NCBI GenBank assembly: GCA_026075535.2
Contig: AP026549.1
Location: 2,976,001-3,040,000 of the forward strand
Direction: 5' to 3'
DNA from: Tricholoma matsutake
Lineage: Eukaryota > Basidiomycota > Agaricomycetes > Agaricales > Tricholomataceae
Length of the DNA: 64,000 bases
Shown: positions 34,840-44,471 of the stretch, one piece after another
How positions within the stretch are numbered: the first letter of the stretch is position 1
How the letters are laid out: each line of letters begins with the position of its first letter
Made by a program: the position numbers and the translations under genes
Notes under the pieces: model-generated
Database searches by the model: none
What the model was told of the DNA's origin: nothing
The model's input: the letters and a program-made list of their open reading frames with translations, nothing else

Positions 34840-35241
34840 TGTTAGGGCGACACCCACTATCTGCTAGCTAAGACCATGCGGGTTCTCTCTACAAGAAGGG
34901 GGCGGGATCCACGTGCATGATGGGGGAATTGATGGTTTTGATGCGAGGGGTTATTAATAGGTGAGCTTGTTGAGATAGGCCTTTCACACCGAAAATGTAG
35001 GTGGAATACCTAAGAGAACACAACTGGGGTCCCCTAGGCATATATTTAGGGTTTATATACTATGTTACACATATTGTACATTGTTGTTACCAATGCACTC
35101 GTACATGCACGTACATTTTGATGCGTGCAAAATAAAATTCTCACGCTATCAAAATGTAGCGTCATTTGGCGTCATGTAGCATAATTCGACATAATAAAAT
35201 TAAAATGAAAGTTTATTAGGTAATGGGGTGGTTTCCTAACA
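34840..35241. mobile_element. Solo LTR of the gypsy-A family with 5-bp target duplication
   Basis: 402 bp beginning TGTTAGGGCGACACC and ending GGTTTCCTAACA, flanked on both sides by GGCAG (34835-34839 and 35242-35246). It is very similar and equal in length to the LTR at 54302-54703. It inserted into the C-terminal domain of the Helitron protein. The coding frame continues on the other side with the shift expected for a 407-bp insertion. No internal retrotransposon sequence remains, consistent with LTR-LTR recombination. Confidence 0.93.
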
Positions 35242-36060
35242 GGCAGGGCTTGCAGTCAGAATTGCTGGATTCCCTAACGACAAGCTTCGAAATGCACGAG
35301 AACTTTCAAGTCGACCGTTCTACATCTCAGCGCTTTTCTTTGGAACAAATTAGGGATTTCATGAGACATCGTTTAGCCAGAATTTCTGCAGAGTTCACCT
35401 TTGGAGGTTATGCAAGTGTGCACTCTATCGCACACCACTTGCTTAGAACGGGCCACCCAATCACAGTGTCAGAGCTTGCCTGCCCAAATGAACATGATGT
35501 TGGTAGAAATATTGACCAGAACCCAGCCGCTAACTGCAAAATTATTGTGTTTGGACACCCTGGTATGTCTTTACAAGCTTGCATGGATGACTTCATGGTT
35601 GGCACAGCTTCCAAATGTTCTGCTTGCGATGCTTATTTGTTGAGGAAGACCTTTTTTCTTCAAACACCGCCTCTGCTCACCTTCGACATAGGAATCAGCA
35701 AACCATCTCTATCTCCTGATCTCTGGATTACCTGTGGAGATGCTGCTCGTGTTCGTTACACGCTCAGAGGAGTTGTTTATTTCGAAAATGAGCATTTCAT
35801 GTCATGTGTGATTACTAGCACCGGTATGATCTGGTTTCATGATGGAATGCTGACAGGTGCATCGTTGCTGTATGAGTCTCAAGATGTAGCGTCGATCAGT
35901 ACCGATGGTGCAGTCATGGCATTCTACACTTTGTGATCTCCTAAGCCCACGAGTTTCAAATACATTCGTTCCCCGCGTTACTTTGCATCCCCCCAAGCCT
36001 AAAAGAACTCGGACATGCCGTGCGGAGCAGCGGCCCTCACAGCGCAAGTACCTGACGTAT
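35242..36060 (+). pseudogene. Helitron C-terminal ubiquitin-protease-like domain, right half
   Basis: Continues the frame cut by the solo LTR. It ends with Y-T-L-R-G-V-V-Y-F-E-N-E-H-F, I-T-S-T-G-M-I-W-F-H-D-G and the stop at 35934-35936. Together with N-N-S-C-A-Y-D before the LTR, this looks like the Cys box and His box of ubiquitin-specific proteases (C19). A shifted frame downstream encodes a basic stretch (K-P-K-R-T-R-T-C-R-A) that is also conserved at DNA level in the second copy, so the Helitron continues to about 36060. Confidence 0.6.
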
Positions 36061-36481
36061 CAAAACAACCTGCAGATGAAAGTTCAATTTCGACACTAAT
36101 GGGATTGCGTAGTTGCTGAACTAGCGCATAAAACGCGTGTAGGTCGTCGGAGAGCGTTGGCTTGTATTTGAGATTAAGTATTAGTGGCGCAGTAGCTGGT
36201 CTTCCTCCTGAGAGAAGATATTCGAATGGTTTCCCACCCATGTGTGACAAGGTCTCCATGATCATGATCTACTAGGGTGTGCAGATGATTGATTTGACGC
36301 TTGAGAAGTATTGAATGTGTGAGAGCGTAGAGATGGCGACATATCGAGGCAATGTAGCCCCATCAAATCCAGTGAAGATATCAACCAGAAGTTCGTTGGG
36401 CAACAACAGAAGGAGCGGCGTAGAGGCACTGCTGGTCATTACCGTCGTGAGAGCAAGGACTTGTGGATCAAATACATACAA
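36000..36481 (-). pseudogene. F-box protein 5' fragment, cut by the Helitron end
   Basis: Reading on the minus strand from about 36460, an F-box-like L-L-P-N-E-L-L-V-D-I-F-T-G-F-D-G-A-T-L is followed, after a likely intron near 36275, by H-M-G-G-K-P-F-E-Y-L-L-S-G-G and L-R-N-P-I-S-V-E-I-E-L. Recognisable coding stops near 36060, where the Helitron sequence begins. The rest of the gene is missing from the window. The most economical reading is that the Helitron inserted in, or deleted part of, a host F-box gene. Confidence 0.55.
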
Positions 36482-36588
36482 ACAAGATTCCTAAATTTGA
36501 ACCGTGAGGGCTGGAGGTTGTGCAGCAGCGTGAACGACCAGAAGGTAAATCTGCGCGACAACGACGGGTCGAGAGACTTCAGAGCGTA

Positions 36589-39078
36589 ATGGCTTCCCCG
36601 TCGCACCGCTCGACCCAGTCAATCAGCCCTAACAATCTTCAACCTCCAGCTGCCCAGAAACAACAGCGAAGAATGACTTCACCTGCTTCACTTAATCTGG
36701 TACGTAATTTTATTTTCAATATATCAGTTTACTGAACCACAAATAACAACCAGCCAGACGGACATCGTACACAGTCTGTCAGGCCACCATCACCACTTCG
36801 AAATGGGTTTGTTGTCGATGCTACTACTGGTATTGACTCCGAAGAAGCAGACTCAGGCTCAGACGACGATGAAGACTTTAGTGGACATGGGAAGTGGGAT
36901 GAAAGAACTCCATCTCCATCTTCATCCGTCTCACAGCTGGCAGCCAGCTTTGCCCAACGGGTTGGCTCTTTCGTGGGTAGCATCTCTCCACGATCACCTG
37001 GATCAATGCCCAGTGAAGCGGAGTTAGAAGCAGAAGCAGAGCGTGAGCGGGATAGAAGTCGAAAGGAGGCTGAACGTATCTTGACCAGGGAGGCAGAACA
37101 ACGGAAGTTGGTTGAGGAGCGCGTTCTGGCGATGATGGAGAGCACCAGATCGCTCCCGCCACCGCCCTCCCGTTCCCAGACTGTGTCGAACTCTCCTTCA
37201 CCGTCAAACTCGCAGAAGGAGAGCCCCAGCTGGTGGACAGCAGCGAAGAGCAGGCTGACGCCTACTAAAGACAAGGAGCCACTCACGCCGGCACAGCAAA
37301 TCATAATGGAAACGAAGGCACGGGAGAAACAAGACAAGAAGGGAAAAGGCAAGGAGAAAGAAAAAGACAAAGACAATGACTGGCCATCGAACACTGAAGG
37401 CAAGTACAGCGACCCTGCCTTCCTCAATCTCAACGTCCCTGTACCACCACCGCAGCGAAAGCCAGTCCCTGCATCTCCATCCTCGCCCACACCCTCTCGT
37501 CCCAGTCTATCGAACCTTCCACCCAACTTGACACCTTCGCCTCTGCGGTCGGGCGAGGCGTCATCTCCATCTCGAGAGGCCCCTCCTCTCTACGCGCAGT
37601 TCAGCTCCCAGGGCACCTTGGACGTTGCAGTCACGCTCCTTACCATTGCCAAGCGGTTTGAAAAGCTGGAGAAATGGACGGTCGGACATGTCCGTGCACT
37701 CGAGGACCGGATGAACGATGTCGAGAGGTGGCTGGTCGACAAAGAGAAGGAACGAGAGGACAAGGAGGAAAAGGCATCCAAGGCCTCTCTTCATGAAGAA
37801 TTCCAGGCGGCTCCCGTGATTCAAGATCTGCAGGGCATCAAAGATGACATTTCAGAGCTTCAAGGGCGTGTCGGCGAGCTAGGCCGTGAGATGGCAAAAC
37901 TAGCCACCGCCCCATCCAACCTCTCTTCAGGATCGGCCAGATACCCTGCACCCGTCTCCATCGCTCCGCAAACCACCTCGTCTATTGCCGTCTTAGGCGA
38001 TGACACAACGGAAAACTCAAACGGCAGTACGAACGTCATCACGAACACGCTAAAACCTGCACGTGCACCTCGTGACCTCCCCAAAACGCCGGTCACAGCA
38101 TCTCGCACCTCGTCCACACGTCACGTCCCTTACACTGCCCGCGAGTCCACCAGCCCTCCCATGGCGTCGTCCCGGTCCCGTGCACCCTCCGGGACGCGCC
38201 TGCCCTACCCCACCGGCGACTACGCCTCCCCGTCTGAGGGTACCTTCTCCCCTTCGCATTCTCCGCCGTCGTCCCTCACCTCCGCCACTCGCCCGCTCTC
38301 CATTGCTGGCCTCCCAGCTGGTGTTGGACTCGGGCTTGGGATAGACATGTCACATTCGTCTGGGGCCTCGATCTCCTTGGCATCTGCGTCTGAGATATCT
38401 CGCACGATTTCCCCGCCGGCGATGACGAGCAGCCCGTCACCTAGGGGACTTCCTCCACCTAAGTCTAGTGCGCTTCGCCCGTCGAGCGTCAGTCCCACAC
38501 CACGTAAGAGATACACTGTGGCCCTCGGCGGGCCGATAACTGCACCGGATGATCTTGATCGTGATAATGCATCCTCACTATCTGCTATGGGCACGGCATT
38601 CTTCTCTGGCTCGCCCGTGCCAGCTGATGAGGGTGAGAAGAAAGATTTGCAGTTCCAGGATGACACTATTGGGAAATCAGCCGCCAGACTCAACATCAAT
38701 AACACTCCAGGTCTCACTGGCGGCGACTACAAACCTATCTCTACATCAACCTCAACCTCAACCTCAACCTCTACGTCATCTCCATCTCCTTCCTCCAACC
38801 GCCGAACACGCGCCCAGTCCACATATGGATTCCCTAATCTGTCACAGGCGCCACAGACCCCCATCGCTCCCCTCCGTCCTCGGATCAGGTCGCGTTCGAT
38901 CGATAGGATGGCGTCGGGAGAGCGCGAGCCGCCTACCCCGCTCGGTGGGAGCAAGTTTGTGGACCCTCTGGTGCTGAGGAGACAAGATAAGGATGTGACG
39001 AAAGTGGCTATGCCGAAACCGGTCGGGAAAGTGCCAATTGGGCAGCTGGTGGCATTTTTCGATGGAGAAAAAAGATAG
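36589..39078 (+). CDS. Conserved-looking 811-aa Ser/Pro-rich coiled-coil protein
   Basis: Two exons, 36589-36699 and 36754-39078, joined across a 54-bp GT-AG intron, give 811 aa. ATG at 36589 is chosen because the longer frame from 36520 starts with GTG, but a further upstream exon is possible since coding-like sequence precedes it. Features are an acidic patch (S-G-S-D-D-D-E-D-F), a charged coiled coil (E-A-E-A-E-R-E-R-D-R), a central block (T-L-D-V-A-V-T-L-L-T-I-A-K-R-F-E-K-L-E-K-W) with a second coiled coil, long Ser/Pro-rich disorder and an ordered end (G-Q-L-V-A-F-F-D-G-E-K-R-stop). CpG-rich and intact, unlike its neighbours. I do not recognise a function. Confidence 0.85.
38743..38778 (+). 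repeat. TCAACC microsatellite inside the 811-aa gene
   Basis: About five tandem copies of a TCAACC-like hexamer encode alternating Ser-Thr residues (S-T-S-T-S-T-S-T). The repeat keeps the frame, so length variation would change only the linker length. Confidence 0.75.
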
Positions 39079-40862
39079 ATGACAAGGCCGGTGATGTTCA
39101 TGGTAGGAGGCTGCCTGGCTCTCATTTATTAAGCATTTTGTTCACGATTTATACCCCGCTAACCTCGACGTCGCAGCTACTGACAAGTATGATGATGATG
39201 ATTCTTTCTTGCTTTCTAACCTCTATCAATTTGCTACACATCACTCTGTTATTTGCATCATACTAATAGTGTTTACTTTTGTAAGATAGATTGATACAGC
39301 ACTACACAGGTACTGTTTGTTGGACCACCAACTGCTAAGTAAGGCCTACAGTCACACCACCGGGAACTCCGAGCGATATCCGGAAGCGTGCGAGAGGTTT
39401 CGAGATCCATTTTCAAGTTTGCTTACTCATGTGTATAGCACACTGAAACGTTGACCTCGCCAGCTGGGGAGAGCTGATTATCGAACCGTGAACTTAGAGG
39501 TGACTCATTTCAAGGGGGCACCGGCCCGATAATCCCAGACGGGGTCCTGGTTAGTTAGTCCGGCCTATGGCCGCGAAATGTTTTTTGGGCACCCGACGAT
39601 TTCGGTGAAAAAAATGAACCTGGAGTACAATTTAAGCACTGTAACATCACTGTAGAATTTGAGTATTTAATCTAAATAACGAATCATTTTCCTTGAATTT
39701 TTCAAAGAAAAAATACCACGTTAGGGCTAGGGTACTTTGCCATAATGCCACTGTTCGCTCAATGCAACACGACCTCACTGCTAAACTAAATTCTATACCA
39801 CAAGTATTTGTTCGAATATTCTTACAGGAATGCCCTATTACTAATTCTGAGAATATCCAGCCAGTCCTCGATACCGTTGCATACATTGTGGGCTTGCAAA
39901 CCTGGAAAAGCGACACCGCAGAACGAAGATCTGCCTGGAAACAAAGGGAAAACGAGACAAGAATGCGCAAGCAAAGAAAAATGGATCTTCAGTGTCTGGA
40001 ACTTGAACAGGCACCGGCAAGATGTTTGTGAAGCTTGCGAGGTGTCTGGGGAGGTGCGCATCAGGAAAACTACACAAAACTTTTCAACTTTTTTGACTTC
40101 ATAAAGCCATCCTAAAGTCCAAAAAGTTAGACTTTACACTTTCCTGACTTTATAATGGCTTTATAAAGCCAGAAAGTTTTCCTGCGGGCAATGATATCAT
40201 ATTACTATATTTGGAAATGTGCCTGATTGCGTAGTTAGTCAGTTCAGCCAACTGTCCTTAAAAAAAAAATTGACACCGCATGTTTTTTTCCAATGCCGGT
40301 GCCCCCTTGGCCCAACAGACAACGTACCGCACTCTAATGCGCCGCGGCTCGGTTACCTAACTTCCGGATCCTCTGATAACACCAGTTGCTATATGCAATT
40401 TTTCTCTCGCCATTCTAGTTGTGTTTAGCAGCGAACAAGGAATGTTTCAAGATGCTTCTCCACTCTTTGAATCATTTCCAAGTGTCCTTTAGAACTTCTC
40501 CCTCCCATTAGTGGTCTCTGCAGCTACTTATGCTTGCCAGTGCCTTACCGACCCGTTTGTAACGGCTTCAACCACTGGCTATGCGGATGAACCTTCTAAG
40601 ACGGCTTACAAACTCACCTATCGAGTCAATGATGTCGACCACAGAAGCATCATCTTCTCAGCTCTGCGGGTGCTGATCCGCTCATCTGCCGCCTTTTCTA
40701 GATTCAGTCACGCCCTTAATGACACCGCCTTTTCTTTCATCGTGCGACTTGTCCATTTTGGTTTGGTATTTAAAGGCATGCAGTTCGGTATACGTAGTTA
40801 GCAACTTACAAGTCACAACAAATCAAATCTTCACTTCCTGCAAAGCATCTCTTTTTGCAACT
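39079..40862. other. Intergenic, unassigned ORFs only
   Basis: Open frames at 39693-40031 and 40511-40801 (both plus) match nothing I know. At 40095-40175 a small inverted motif (ATAAAGCCA...TGGCTTTATAAAGCC) occurs within an AAAGTC/GACTTT-rich patch that recurs near 42050-42160 and 48008-48130, probably a short MITE family. The last ~100 bp should hold the promoter of the next gene. Confidence 0.4.
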
Positions 40863-41420
40863 ATGTGTCGTCGTCGTTTGTGAGTACTAGTGCTTTGTCC
40901 ACACGCTTCGTCAGGCTTATCATTTCACAGGGTGAGCTATATCTACAGTGAATGCGGCCATGCCATACCTCAGGTGCGTCTATTTCTGAAGGTATATTTC
41001 TCGACATATTAACACGCATTCCAATCTAGCCTGAGCAAGAAGTATGAAATTTGCCTATGAATATCGCCCTAAGTTAATCGATTTTTTCTTCCGCAAAATA
41101 GGTTCGTTGTGATTCAAGATACTGTAAATTTAGTATCATCCATCCATCAACATGTTTGCTGCCGCAATGCAGACTTACGTGCGCTCAATAGTGAGCGTTA
41201 AATTTCTGTGTAATATGAATTTACTTATCTTGCATTTACAGCCGACAATTCCCTGAGCAATATTGTACGCAAATTTATTCCCTTTCTTTTATTACTGCCG
41301 ATGACACTTCCAACAGCTCGCCATATCAGCAGCAGTTGTCCCAGCTGTGAAGCCGCCGCTGCTGCTGCTACCCGTGCACGTCTGCGCCGCCAACATCATT
41401 GGCAGCTCGATAAAGCATAA
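40863..41420 (+). CDS. Small cysteine-rich protein (95 aa) in six exons
   Basis: Exons 40863-40879, 40931-40973, 41030-41041, 41102-41190, 41242-41264 and 41317-41420 join to 288 nt with GT-AG introns and frame kept throughout. The product has an ordered set of Cys/His: M-C-R-R-R, C-G-H-A, C-D-S-R-Y-C-K-F-S, H-P-S-T-C, P-Q-C-R-L-T-C, Q-Y-R-Q-F-P-E-Q-Y-S and C-P-S-C, then an Ala/Arg-rich tail. Paired Cys suggest zinc binding. From memory, many Agaricomycetes encode several short proteins of this pattern with no known role. No signal peptide is visible. One exon is only 12 nt, so annotation tools may miss it. Confidence 0.8.
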
Positions 41421-42329
41421 TAATTTCCAGCTTACGTTCGATAAAAGCCGTAATTGTATTCTTTGATGCGTCATTCTATTTATAGGTATCTTCTAATGCG
41501 CGCGTATTTCCCCTGTCGTTCCATTTGTCTCTTACTTTATGACCTGTCCTATTGTTATAGACTTGCTATAATGCGATACATTATCACCTCAGTCCATTAT
41601 ATACAGACTGAGTCATTTACACTTTATCATATCAATCGGACAAGTACTTGCCTTACTGTGGTTAATCGGGATAATTTACAGGACTGAACGTAAATTGATC
41701 GGTAAATTCGGCACATTTCAAACTCCGCATCTCGGGTCGCGTGAATGCTCGCAAGTGGCCCCCAATGCGTGTGCGACGCCGTCAGCACATATGCTCGAGG
41801 GCCAGGCATGGTGGAACATCTGTCTCTGGGCTCTGGACTGATTGATTTGGGCTTTTGGTGGACTTGCTGTGCTTTTTTGGTCAGTTTTTTTTGGCAACAT
41901 ATGTTCAACAGCAATGAGCATACTATTCTAGCCCCACTTACTATGATGAGTAAGTGTAGGAAAAGAGATTCTATGCATGCACAGCACCCACCCCCAGGAT
42001 GGATGAAGGTGACCCAGCACCCACCCCTAGTCATCAGGAAAATCACACTTTTTATTTCAACTTTTTTGGCTTTTTGGCTTTATACCGGTCACTCCTAAAG
42101 TCAAAAGTTTGTTAAGTAAAATAGTGTCTCGGGGTGCCATGTAAAGTCAAAAAAGTTAACAAAGTTTGTAAATTAATGCTTGTAAGTTAGCAGCCTGCAG
42201 GAGTTCATGTGCATGATAGTCAATGGAATGATTCACAAAATATGACTTAAACAAATCAAGAGCATTAATATAACTGAAGTCTTCAGGTAGAAAGCCAGTA
42301 CCATATTGCAGGATAAGGTGTGCACCTCA
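41421..42329. other. Intergenic, nothing recognised
   Basis: Short frames overlap on both strands at 41627-42098 without family resemblance. Near 41985-42030 CAGCACCCACCCCCAGGATG and CAGCACCCACCCCTAG are close repeats. 42050-42160 carries the AAAGTCAAAA-type motif shared with 40095-40175 and 48008-48130. Confidence 0.4.
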
Positions 42330-42789
42330 AACAATTGAATCAAGATGTATTACCTTGATTGTGGGCTTCCCTCCCAAGATTTCTGGCTTAATGACCCACA
42401 TGCCAGTTACATGGTCACAATGGACCTCCATCATTGTCGCTTCCACTGTCATCCTTGTTGTGAATGCCATATGGGAGGACATCAGGTAGATCACCATTGG
42501 CAAGTGACAAAATGTACTGGGATGTTGTGCCATTGAGCATGCCACAGTTACAAAAAATGCTACATAAGGCCAAGAGTTTATCTAATCGAGATATAGTTCT
42601 GACCATCTGCAGCAGCAGATTGTGATGGCTTGAGCACTGACATGTCTCTTTGACAGCAGGTTTGTGCTTAGATTCTGTTAATGTCAAGCAGAGGCCATTG
42701 GGAGAGGTGAAGAGCTCAATTTTCATAAGATAGTGAAGGAGGGCATGTTGGCAAGGGAGGGATACAGACTTGTGGTAATAGGTCCCCAG

Positions 42790-43634
42790 TGCAGTTCAAG
42801 CACTGATATATCAGTTTTTGCACTTTCAATTGACTTCAAACGCTTCATACAGCTCAGAATATACACTTGGAACATTGTCGATTAGTTCTGAACCAGTTTC
42901 AAGCAATAGCACACTGATTTTGGGCCACAAACAAAGTCCAAAGAATCTTTGAAAATCTTTGAAAAACCTTGAGCCTCGAAAAACATCTTTGGACACAGTA
43001 TTTCCTATTTTAATGATCCTCGGACACATGCTGGACACATGGGACACTATCTCGAGTATATTGAACACATTTCAACTGCATGTGCACACATACAATCCAC
43101 TCAAAGCAGTTTCCAATGTTTTATGCAATTTATAACAAGGACAGTCCACTTTTAGCTATTCTTTCTTATTATTTCTTCATCATGTGTTATATTCACCCTT
43201 TCTAGTCTCGCTTTATTGTTCTGATATACTTCTATTGTCTTTTGCCTCAAGTTTTCCACATGTTTGCCTCATGTTCTCTAGCCTTTTTAGGTAGTTTCTT
43301 TATTTTATATAGAAAGATGTACTAAATACAAAGAAAAAAAGGAAAGTCGTCATCTTCCTCCCAGATTGCAGTGATTTTAGAGTACAGTTTAGTCTTATTC
43401 AGTCTGAAGTCATGTGTTTTACACTAAACTTCTTCAAAAATCCTCAAAAATCCTTGCATTACACTATTTTCACTCTCGTTTCCCTTGATTCGCCTTTGCT
43501 TTGCTTCTATTACTCATCTAGTCCCCTGATCTTGTGTCCAAACATATTTGCACACTCTGAATTCATTGATCTAGCCACAAAATTCTCTGAAATTCCACAA
43601 AAAACATTCTTTTAGCTTCAAATTGCTTTGACAA
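42790..43634. repeat. Insertion inside the Plavaka remnant, left part; shares a repeat with the window start
   Basis: Noncoding sequence breaking the transposase. 43140-43390 is similar to 785-1010: AAGGACAGTC, TTATTTCTTCATCATGTG, TCTTTTGCCTCA, a CCACATGTTT-like block and TTAGGTAGTTTC occur in the same order, with point differences and short gaps. Together with 44480-44600 it probably forms one older insertion, later hit by the hAT MITE at 43635. Confidence 0.5.
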
Positions 43635-44471
43635 TAGTGTTTAAAGGTCCAGTCTGTAGGACCAAAAAAAAGACCGAAACTGAACTGAACTGGACTGATT
43701 AGGACCAGACCAGTGGTCTATTTATGGACCAGTCTTTTTCAGTCCAGTTGCTGGTCTTTCGTTTTGAAAAATATAGTAGGACCAATGAAAAACCAGTTTA
43801 AACTGGTTGTGACCGGTCTTTTGTCTCAACGTATGTTGGACGTTACTCCCACACATTTCTACTTCATTTTCGGTCCCTGGATCATCAAAAATGGTCAAGA
43901 ATTGGTTGAGATATGACCAAAAACACTTTTGTATGAGTATTTTGTTGTATCAGAACAACTTTGATTGTATTGCTTATTACCTGAGCTATAATTTTTTTTG
44001 TACAGATATATGACATCATAAAAGTAACAACAACACACCTAATTATCTTTACCATGTGATTTTATTCATATAACAGCCCAAATGAGTGTGACTACAAACT
44101 ACAAATTACAAACTAAAAACTGCAACTTGAATGCAGTCCTTTTGGTTTTGGCCATATTGCAGTCAAATCTTGATGGAATTGCTTATATGTTGGATTAGTC
44201 TATGGAGTATTATAATCTCTATCCATGAATATAATGTATTTGAGGTAATGGTTATATTTGTTGAGATACATATGGGTTATTTGGCACAATAAATTTTATG
44301 ACAAAAGACTGGTCTGAACCAGTCTTTTTTCAGTTCATGGACCGATTAGGACCAGTCCTAAAGGGTCCAGTTGTGGTCCTCCAATATCTGGGTCAGTCCT
44401 AGACCAGTTGCGGTTGCTGGTTGCCCCATTTGGAAGTCCAAAACCAGACCAGACTGGACCTTTAAACACTG
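43635..44471. mobile_element. Nonautonomous hAT element (837 bp) with perfect 8-bp target duplication
   Basis: The ends are TAGTGTTTAAAGGTCCAGTC on the left and the inverted form on the right (GACTGGACCTTTAAACACTG). The flanks TTTGACAA at 43627-43634 and 44472-44479 are identical, the 8-bp duplication typical of hAT integration. Subterminal regions repeat GGACCAG/CTGGTCC many times on both strands, likely transposase-binding sites. No coding capacity was found. Confidence 0.9.

Larger units (their letters stand above)
27250..36060 (+). mobile_element. Helitron, degraded, interrupted by a solo LTR
   Basis: This is a rolling-circle DNA transposon with, in order: an N-terminal region (27250-28902), a Cys-rich domain (28903-29570), the Helitron Rep domain with an HUH-type H-L-H motif (near 30690) and paired tyrosines Y-I-S-N-Y-V-T-K (near 31308), a Pif1-type helicase (32857-34300) and a C-terminal ubiquitin-protease-like domain split by a solo LTR at 34840-35241. 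The main frame stays open from 29571 to 34839 except for six TGA codons. The 3' end is inferred to be near 36045-36075, where similarity to the second copy (51860-53460) stops and an F-box sequence begins. The canonical TC and CTRR ends were not identified. Confidence 0.85.

Noticed and set aside
35905..36099. Separate small basic protein gene after the Helitron ORF
   Set aside because: Its DNA is similar to the region beyond the stop in the second Helitron copy, so it is better seen as part of the Helitron 3' end.
36729..39125. Long minus-strand and other-frame ORFs across the 811-aa gene (for example 36729-37526, 38220-38717)
   Set aside because: They are shadows produced by the GC-rich, biased codon use of the plus-strand gene.
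39470..39540. tRNA-like segment with GATTATCGAACCG
   Set aside because: No A box at the right distance and no cloverleaf pairing could be drawn.
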